64,000 bases of DNA from Loripinus fragilis (Eukaryota; Mollusca; Bivalvia; Lucinida; Lucinidae), in the NCBI GenBank assembly GCA_964019695.1, contig OZ026516.1, positions 100,440,368 through 100,504,367 of the forward strand, given 5' to 3'. Each line of letters opens with the position of its first letter. Positions within the stretch are counted from its first letter, which is position 1. The notes beneath the pieces were generated by a model. It was not told the origin of the DNA. It was given only the letters and a program-made list of their open reading frames with translations, and did no database searches. Positions 58,230-64,000 of the stretch are shown here, one piece after another. A program made the translations under genes and the position numbers.

Positions 58230-58560
58230 TTACTTCGTTTTAACTTCTTCAGAATCTTGGGCAAAGATTTGGCCTGTAAATACTTTTAAGCGCACCACGC
58301 CACTCCCAGTCGCTTTGGTTGCTGTCCGTTTGAAGGCGGTGGTTCTGTTGTTGTTGATTCGTTTTTGTTTTGTGGGGTTTTTGTGTTTGGTCCTCGCTTT
58401 GTAATGCAGTACATAGACTTGTATCCTATCTAGTTTTGTTATCATTTCGCCAAGGAAGAGATAGATGGCTGTGTTCTTTCTCATGGCACCGTGGGTTGGT
58501 CTGTGGTCTGTGATTGTGGCATTTCCTGGTCATAATCGCTTGCTTTTTGACTATAAGTTT
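58230..58560 (+). mobile_element. Dispersed repeat body, third copy, in the SLC16-like 3' flank
   Basis: AATCTTGGGCAAAGATTTGG, TGAAGGCGGTGGTTCTGTTG and GTGATTGTGGCATTTCCTGG correspond to the 5340-5680 and 53160-53815 copies. It may be part of the transporter transcript's 3'UTR since the stop is about 100 bases away. The rest of 57320-58660 shows nothing coding. Confidence 0.75.
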
Positions 58561-58665
58561 TATCAATTGACATTTAACTGGTCTCACTGACTCCATCGTG
58601 TCCTTTCAACAAGTGTTCAAATTAGTGATAAACAAACCATACACATATAAATAGAGGCTTTATGC

Positions 58666-58787
58666 TTATTTATTATGTCTTCTTTTCCAACAAGGGATAT
58701 ACAAAGCAATCGCTGCTGCCAAAAAAGAAAGTCCAGCGCAGTAATACAAGGCCTCGTCATATCTTCCAGTAACTTCTGATATCCAAC
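58666..58787 (-). CDS. SLC16-like last exon: TM12, tail and stop
   Basis: The acceptor is ATTTTTAAG|GT; 122 bases to TAA at 58668-58666. It encodes GWISEVTGRYDEALYYCAG, a final helix, and a short basic tail (CWKRRHNK). An AATAAA hexamer overlaps the stop codon, too early to be the poly(A) signal on its own; no other clear signal was seen just downstream. Confidence 0.92.
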
Positions 58788-61694
58788 CTTAAAAATAAAG
58801 CAAGTGGACAGCTCATGAGTGTTTTTGGCACTGATCACATATGCGAGCAGCGATGGTCTAGAGTAGCAATCTCGTTTGATACTGAAAAACTGAAAATAAT
58901 AATTATTATTTTTATTGGGGGGGGGGGGCTGATGTCTACATCTCTAAAAATCGAACTACTGAAAATTTGAATTACAACCTCTTGTCCCGAAGACTTCGAA
59001 TTTACGAGATTTGACAGTTCTTTCTAATATACTGATAGGACTTGTTGGCACAATTGTGTCATGTACCTAAATTTTGGAGACTTTTGAAGTATCCTGCTCT
59101 GACAGCGCCATAAAATGATTTGAGCAAATATGGTTTGTTAATTCCACACTAAGAATGTCTGTATTTCAAGCAGTTTTGGTGTACGGCATTGTATATGGAC
59201 TCGGTTGTCATCTCTTTGGTATGGAGAACCTCTGTATGTGAACCCATTTTTTTTCTAAATAAGGCCATCATTTTATGCCAGGTGGTCACTCTAGCGGTAG
59301 TGGGATCATACGTATCTACCTGAGATCTAAAGAAATCTTCAGCATCCAGCCCCACACCATTTTAACAAGATTGAAATGCTTGGAATTGTGATCAAGAGTC
59401 ATATCTTACAAGCTAAATGTGACTGAAGTCCATTCTTTCATGGTTAAGCCAAATGAAAAATATATAGCACCCAGCTTCGTACCAGTTACAAGCTCCAGGA
59501 GTAATAAAGCAGAGTAAGTATCAGACCAAGTATTTTGCTCTAGTCCAACTAGATAGCTAAGCATGCATGTATAGATAATTTCACGCAAATGCGATGCATA
59601 TCAAAAACGTATTTATCATTGCACGACTTTTACAAGACACAACACGCTTTAGTGTAATCACAGATTAGGCAAATTCGGGTTAATTCCTATGGTCAGCTAA
59701 ATTCGGACAGCGACCTTATTCGCTTTCATATTTCAATTCTTATAACAAAAAAAAAATAATTAACTAAGCAAACAGTGAAAATCTTGATGAGACGGCTCAT
59801 AAGGAGCATCTAGATTTCCACTGTTTGCAAATGTATGTCCGAATTTACCTGGTGTCCGAAGTTACCTTACTTTACCCTATGGATACGCGGAACCTACCTG
59901 CGATTGGTGTACCTACTACCGTCGTTACACTCATTAAGAAATACAGAACACCCAGCCCCACACCGATGTTACTAGGCCCAACTAGCTGTAGTGTAATCAC
60001 AGGATGAATCCCATCAAAGATTGCTGAAAGTAGAATGACGCTGCCATTGAAGCTTGAGCAGGCCGACGCCGACAGGATACGCATCAAATACAACACATGC
60101 GCGGATCCAGAGTGGGGGATCACAAAGCTATAGGATTTCTTATCAATACTGGTCAGGATTTCATGGAAAATCTCAAAGCTCCCAAGCCAGCATTAAATGT
60201 TGGGCCATCATCGGCCCGCCTGCCAAAACGCCATTTAAATGGCGTTTCGCTGGTGGGCCAAAAGTGTTTAGGATCATCTCTCCCCTCATCAACTAAAAAA
60301 CGTTGTTAAAGATGGAACCCCTTTGACAAAACTTTCTGGATCCGCGCATACAGCATGCACCCATGAGGCCCTGGAAGGGGGGGGGTCCCAATATCCCATG
60401 TCCCTTTAATTATTTTGAAAAATATCCCACTTCCCTAAAATAAATATGGCAAATATCCCCAAAATTCAGAAAACAAATTTATCCCCATATCCCTAAAATT
60501 GATTTACAAAAATATCACGTATCCCTTTAAATTTTTTGGCCTATATCCCTGTATCCCTAAAACACTTCCAGGGCTCAACCATCTCCTTTGTTAGGGGGGC
60601 ATACAATGAAATTGTTATATAATTCATTTACTTCCTTGACAAAAATACTACCAACACATACAATTTCATAAATACGTCAGTATGATTTTACTAAAATAGT
60701 TTCATTATGACATGCATTTGCATATGTCGATACACAACATCATTGAAGAAAGTATTATACACAAGGGAAATAACTATCATTGTTATATATTTTGGCTAAA
60801 TTGCCATTTTTTCACAAATAACATCTGCGACATGTAAATGTGATTCGCAAAGGATCTCAATTCATGAATGTGCTTCTGTCATATATAAACCAACACATCA
60901 TATTCTTGGACGTATCGCATAGACGAGCAGCAAAGGCTGAGACGAGCCGTCGCTACTCGTATACTAAAATTATTGATGTTTGTGTAGACTCAGACCAAAA
61001 CTTAGACCTGATGCCCAGCTGGATCCGTCAGCATGGGCGCTTAAAGGAAGCATTTGTGATATGCGATGAGTACCAAAATCTGAATGTGCTAGTCCATAAT
61101 AACTATTTTGACTGGAAAAAATGCTTGAATGGATCTTCAATGTAGACCTGCATATGCATACGATGGGAAATCCATTGGTAAATGCATAGAAGAAATAATC
61201 TCAAATCGCGAATCATTAGTTCCACGAAATTGATTGCGAAAACTAAATCGCGAATGAACACACATGCTAAAAACTGATCAAACTCGATTTACAGAACTTA
61301 CCAGATAATAACCCTATAAAGATTGCAAGAACTAGGAAATTGTGGAATCCTTGGACGAAATTATAGAGAAGAGTGAGAGTTCCAAACAGAGTTATAGGCA
61401 CTATATGCATGATTGTTGTCTCAAGGCGTTTTATATCTCCTAGGAAACCGAAGCCAGCCCGTCCAGTCATGCTACCAAGTCCCATTGAGGATGCGATGAA
61501 TGCAGCTTCCTGTTTGTTAACCCCAGCAGCAATGGCAGCATCTGGTAGAAACAGAAATGGCACGAGAAACGGTAGCATCATTATAGCCCAGGACGACGCG
61601 AAGACAACATATCCCCTGTTTATGAAGGAAAACATCGATTTTGGACCAGCTTCCCGAGACTTTTCCTCCTTGTCATCAATTATGTCGGTCTTGT
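58666..61694 (-). CDS. Monocarboxylate-transporter-like MFS protein, C-terminal half (SLC16 type)
   Basis: Three exons (61302-61694, 59898-60023, 58666-58787) join with matching phases into about 213 residues ending in TAA. They cover the central cytoplasmic loop and roughly transmembrane helices 7-12 of a 12-helix MFS carrier. Diagnostic SLC16 features include NRGYVVFASSWAIMMLPFLV, EAAFIASSMGLGSMTGRAG, a GDIKR loop, VVGTPIAG, and a GWISEVTGRYDEALYYCAG end. SLC16 proteins move lactate, pyruvate, aromatic amino acids or thyroid hormones; substrate cannot be assigned here. The N-terminal helices and start codon must lie beyond 64000. A close copy of a repeat found at 5.3 kb begins about 100 bases past the stop codon, and two MITEs lie in the intron 60024-61301. 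Confidence 0.93.
59898..60023 (-). CDS. SLC16-like exon: TM10-11
   Basis: Borders are CTACTTTCAG|CA and ATCGCAG|GTAGGT, 126 bases, phase 1 in and 1 out. It encodes AIFDGIHPVITLQLVGPSNI, then a helix ending SVTTVVGTPIAG, equivalent to the GIGTLVGPPIAG segment of known monocarboxylate transporters. Confidence 0.93.
60096..60352. mobile_element. MITE with GCGGATCCAGA ends, copy 3
   Basis: TGCGCGGATCCAGAGTGGGG left, CTTTCTGGATCCGCGCA right; central palindrome GCCATTTAAATGGC. Flanks TACAACA and TACAGCA suggest a 7-8 base duplication with one mismatch. In an intron of the SLC16-like gene. Confidence 0.88.
60369..60576. mobile_element. Short ATATCCC-rich MITE
   Basis: GCCCTGGAAG at the left and CTTCCAGGGC at the right. 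The interior repeats ATATCCC/AATATCCCA several times. About 207 bases; in the same intron. Confidence 0.65.
61302..61694 (-). CDS. SLC16-like exon: central loop and TM7-10
   Basis: Borders are TATCTTCAG|AC and TATCTG|GTAAGT, 393 bases, phase 1 in and 1 out. Charged loop (DKTDIIDDKEEKSREAG), then hydrophobic helices with the motif SMGLGSMTGRAGFGFLGDIK, which corresponds to the conserved GRxxxGxLxD signature after TM8. Confidence 0.93.
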
Positions 61695-62410
61695 CTGAAG
61701 ATAAACAACAATACAAAAGAAACTGAGCATATTAGAAAAAGAATGAAAAGGCACATGAATATTACATACTTATTAAATTGAACAGTAAATTATTGCCCAT
61801 CGTAGTTTGTCAGAAAATATACCATAATTGTTCTAATAAACGCCACACCCAATTGATGTTGATTTTTGTCAGTGCCAATTTAACGACATTCTTAAAAAAT
61901 GGGTAAGTATACAATTTTAAAATGAAATAGATCCACTACTAATTTACTGGGTGTTTCGGATGATTGTTTTTTTTAATTGATATATCTATTTAATTGCCAA
62001 GAAATGCAATTTCATGTCACGCATTGTTAGATAACTAAAAATAACATTGTGATTCTTTATTTCAAAATACAGAAGCCAGATCATGAACTCTGCTTGACCA
62101 GACACAGTGTGGTGAATAAACAGATATTCATGCACGAAGTGGGATAAACAATACCCAAGAAGGCATAAAAAGAAAACAGATTTTACTGGGGTGCGATAGG
62201 CGAATGAGTTCAATTCCAGCAATGGTAGTCTAGAAAGACTGCAAACGTCTGATTACCTGGTTATATGTTAACATGATACATAAGTTGAAGTGAGAAAAAG
62301 TCTGCAAGATAGTTAAACAAGCAGTAAGCGAAAGGTCGGTTGTGGGCTTGTATCAAACAGAAACGTAGTCTGCAAAATAGGGCATTTCAATAGTGTGGGA
62401 TTTATCATAG
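61695..62410. other. Intron of the SLC16-like gene; nothing recognised
   Basis: No exon for the transporter's N-terminal helices and no clear repeat termini were found in this interval. Confidence 0.4.
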
Positions 62411-63779
62411 TTTATTTACATACAGGTCTACCTCTGGGAAGTGACCTATCACCAATTCTCTTCAATATCTTCATTATGGATATGTTTGAGGAAGTGGAAG
62501 GGGATTTCACTAAATTTACAGATGGTGGAATGTAATGGCATATTAGGAAAACATTCCTGAATTGGTTGTAAAGGTGGCTGCTGGTGTCAAGAAAATACAA
62601 CATCATTGCAATATTTAAGGATTGAAATGCAGATTTTTAGCTTGCATTGGATGATGCAAAACATTAGGCTTTTTAATGTCTGTGAAGCCCGGAGGGCTTC
62701 TTGGAGACATTAAAATGCTAATGTTTTGCATCATCCAATGCAAGCTAAAAATCTGAATTTCAATCCTCATATTTACATTTTATATTATCAATCAAATATA
62801 CTTAATCATCTTCCACCCAAATTCGTTAGTTATCCTTGAAAAATAAAATATTTTATTTGTAACGGAGGTGTTGGAACAGCCAGCGATTGAAAGTCCTGTA
62901 CGTAACGTCGTGGCGATACCTGAATGACGTCACACGAATGTTGATAAACAAAGAAAGCTATTAGTTGACGTTGACGTTACTCCACCTAGAGTCGTGGCAT
63001 AGACCACGTGACTGCTCAATGTTTTGCATCGAGAAATGGAAGCAGCTAGGAATTATGGCTTCATCTAAGGCAGCTACATTGAGAATGTAAATATTTGGAA
63101 ATGAAAATTATCTTGTGAAAAACTGAGGTGACATTATTCCATACAGTGGAAAAATGTGATAATAGTATTGAAACAGGTCGGGCCCTTTAGATTTGCGTCT
63201 GTGTGAAATAGCTATCACAGACACAGCAAAGATTACAGCAAAAAGACAAAATAACCAGCTAAAATGTTATCTTAACAGATACATAGATGAGGACGCAAGG
63301 GACAGCACAGAAACTCTTTTAGGACAATTTATAATCCAAGTAATAGAGATGATAAGTACAGGAATTGGGATATATCTTCTTGGACCAGAACCAGACTGTG
63401 CTCAGAATTCATTTTTAGAACCAGAGAAAACCCATCATACTGGTCACAGCTAGGCTCTTCAAAATATAGGAGCAATGAACAGCAACGAGAAGGGAAAGCC
63501 ATAGTACTACATGATACAGGGAATGAAGTCTCTGCATTTACATTGATGTGTTTCACAGATGGCTCATGTCTATCAAATCCTGGACCATGCAGTGCGGGGT
63601 CAGTCATGTACCTTCCAGATGGACAGGAGGAGTGTATTAAGAGACCTGTATCAGCATATGGTTCTATTCTTCTTGGAGAGTTAGTATCCATCCTGTCAGT
63701 AATGGAGAATCTGATTGCAAATAGTACTCAGATTCAACACAGGGAAATCAGATTGAGTACATTCTCAAACTCAAAATAA
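62411..63779 (+). mobile_element. Retrotransposon fragment with RT piece and RNase H domain
   Basis: The RT segment reads GLPLGSDLSPILFNIFIMDM and FEEVEGDFTKFTDGG (catalytic ADDG decayed to TDGG) at 62424-62530. After an inserted hairpin element the sequence continues at about 63190 and reaches RNase H at 63543-63779: CFTDGSCLSNPGPCSAG (first catalytic Asp), LLGELVSILSVME (catalytic Glu), then TFSNSK where the third acidic residue (DS) is Asn. Non-functional relic. Confidence 0.82.
62611..63095 (+). mobile_element. Hairpin-plus-tail element, copy 2, inside a retrotransposon
   Basis: Starts ATATTTAAGGATTGAAATGC, palindromic arms to about 62763 (centre GAAGCCCGGAGGGCTTC), then the same tail as copy 1 (GGTGTTGGAACAGCC, GACGTTGACGTTACTCCACC) ending GAATGTAAATATT. 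It interrupts the retrotransposon at 62411-63779. Confidence 0.9.
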
Positions 63780-64000
63780 AGTGCAATTATTGGCTGCTTG
63801 TGGACACGTCTCAAGTTTTATAACCTCTGGACCAGAATGTTAATATGTGTCTCAACAAAAACTTATTCTAGGGCAATTATTTCGCTCATAAAATCACAAA
63901 CACTTAGACTGAACCATGTTTTTTTATATTTAAGGACTGTAGCGCCAGTTGTTTGGGATTCTCTGTTTGATCAGACAGAAAACTCTCATATAAGCAAACC

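Noticed and set aside
59149..59355. Minus-strand open frame GLDAEDFFRSQVDTYDPTTA in the SLC16-like intron
   Set aside because: No splice borders fitting the transporter phases and no family recognised; likely intronic chance or unknown repeat.

Overview
The window is animal nuclear DNA: AT-rich, with long introns, GT-AG splice sites and very dense transposable-element debris. The repeat types (tRNA-headed SINEs with a CTTGAGCAAGACAC core, several MITE families, roughly 165-190 bp tandem arrays, jockey/CR1-like LINE fragments) and the protein sequences suggest a lophotrochozoan, most likely a bivalve mollusc. This is a judgement from recalled repeat patterns, not from a search.

Two protein-coding genes can be supported, both on the minus strand. 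(1) A PLA2G6-like gene (group VI calcium-independent phospholipase A2, iPLA2-beta) covers about 11.4-43.0 kb. Thirteen coding exons could be chained with matching phases, from an initiator ATG at 42950-42948, through ankyrin repeats, to the patatin lipase core with a glycine-rich loop and a GTSTG nucleophile elbow. The C-terminal quarter, including the catalytic Asp, is not visible and must lie left of the window unless the gene is truncated. One ankyrin exon (18683-18787) carries a frame-breaking lesion. (2) The C-terminal half of a monocarboxylate-transporter-like MFS protein (SLC16 type) lies at 58.67-61.69 kb in three exons. Its N-terminal exons should lie right of the window.

Layout: 0-5 kb has no recognised gene. 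5.3-9.6 kb holds minus-strand retroelement fragments, one split by a 1.45-kb tandem array, and a 23-N assembly gap. 11.4-43 kb is the phospholipase gene, whose introns carry SINEs, Tigger-like and other MITEs and many hairpins. 36.5-41.0 kb in its first intron is a ~191-bp tandem array split by two DNA transposons whose order of insertion can be read from the target duplications. 43-58.6 kb is a repeat-filled intergenic zone with multi-level nests of insertions: a LINE holding a TIR element, which holds a foldback element with tandem-array ends, which holds a MITE. It also holds a 1.93-kb element whose 155-bp inverted ends are built from short perfect palindromes. 62.4-63.8 kb is a plus-strand retrotransposon fragment with an RNase H domain, split by a 0.48-kb hairpin element that has a second copy at 56.8 kb.

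The two genes are independent: one remodels phospholipids, the other is a membrane carrier. The most unusual content is the layered transposon structure, including candidate non-autonomous families with array-type or palindrome-array termini.
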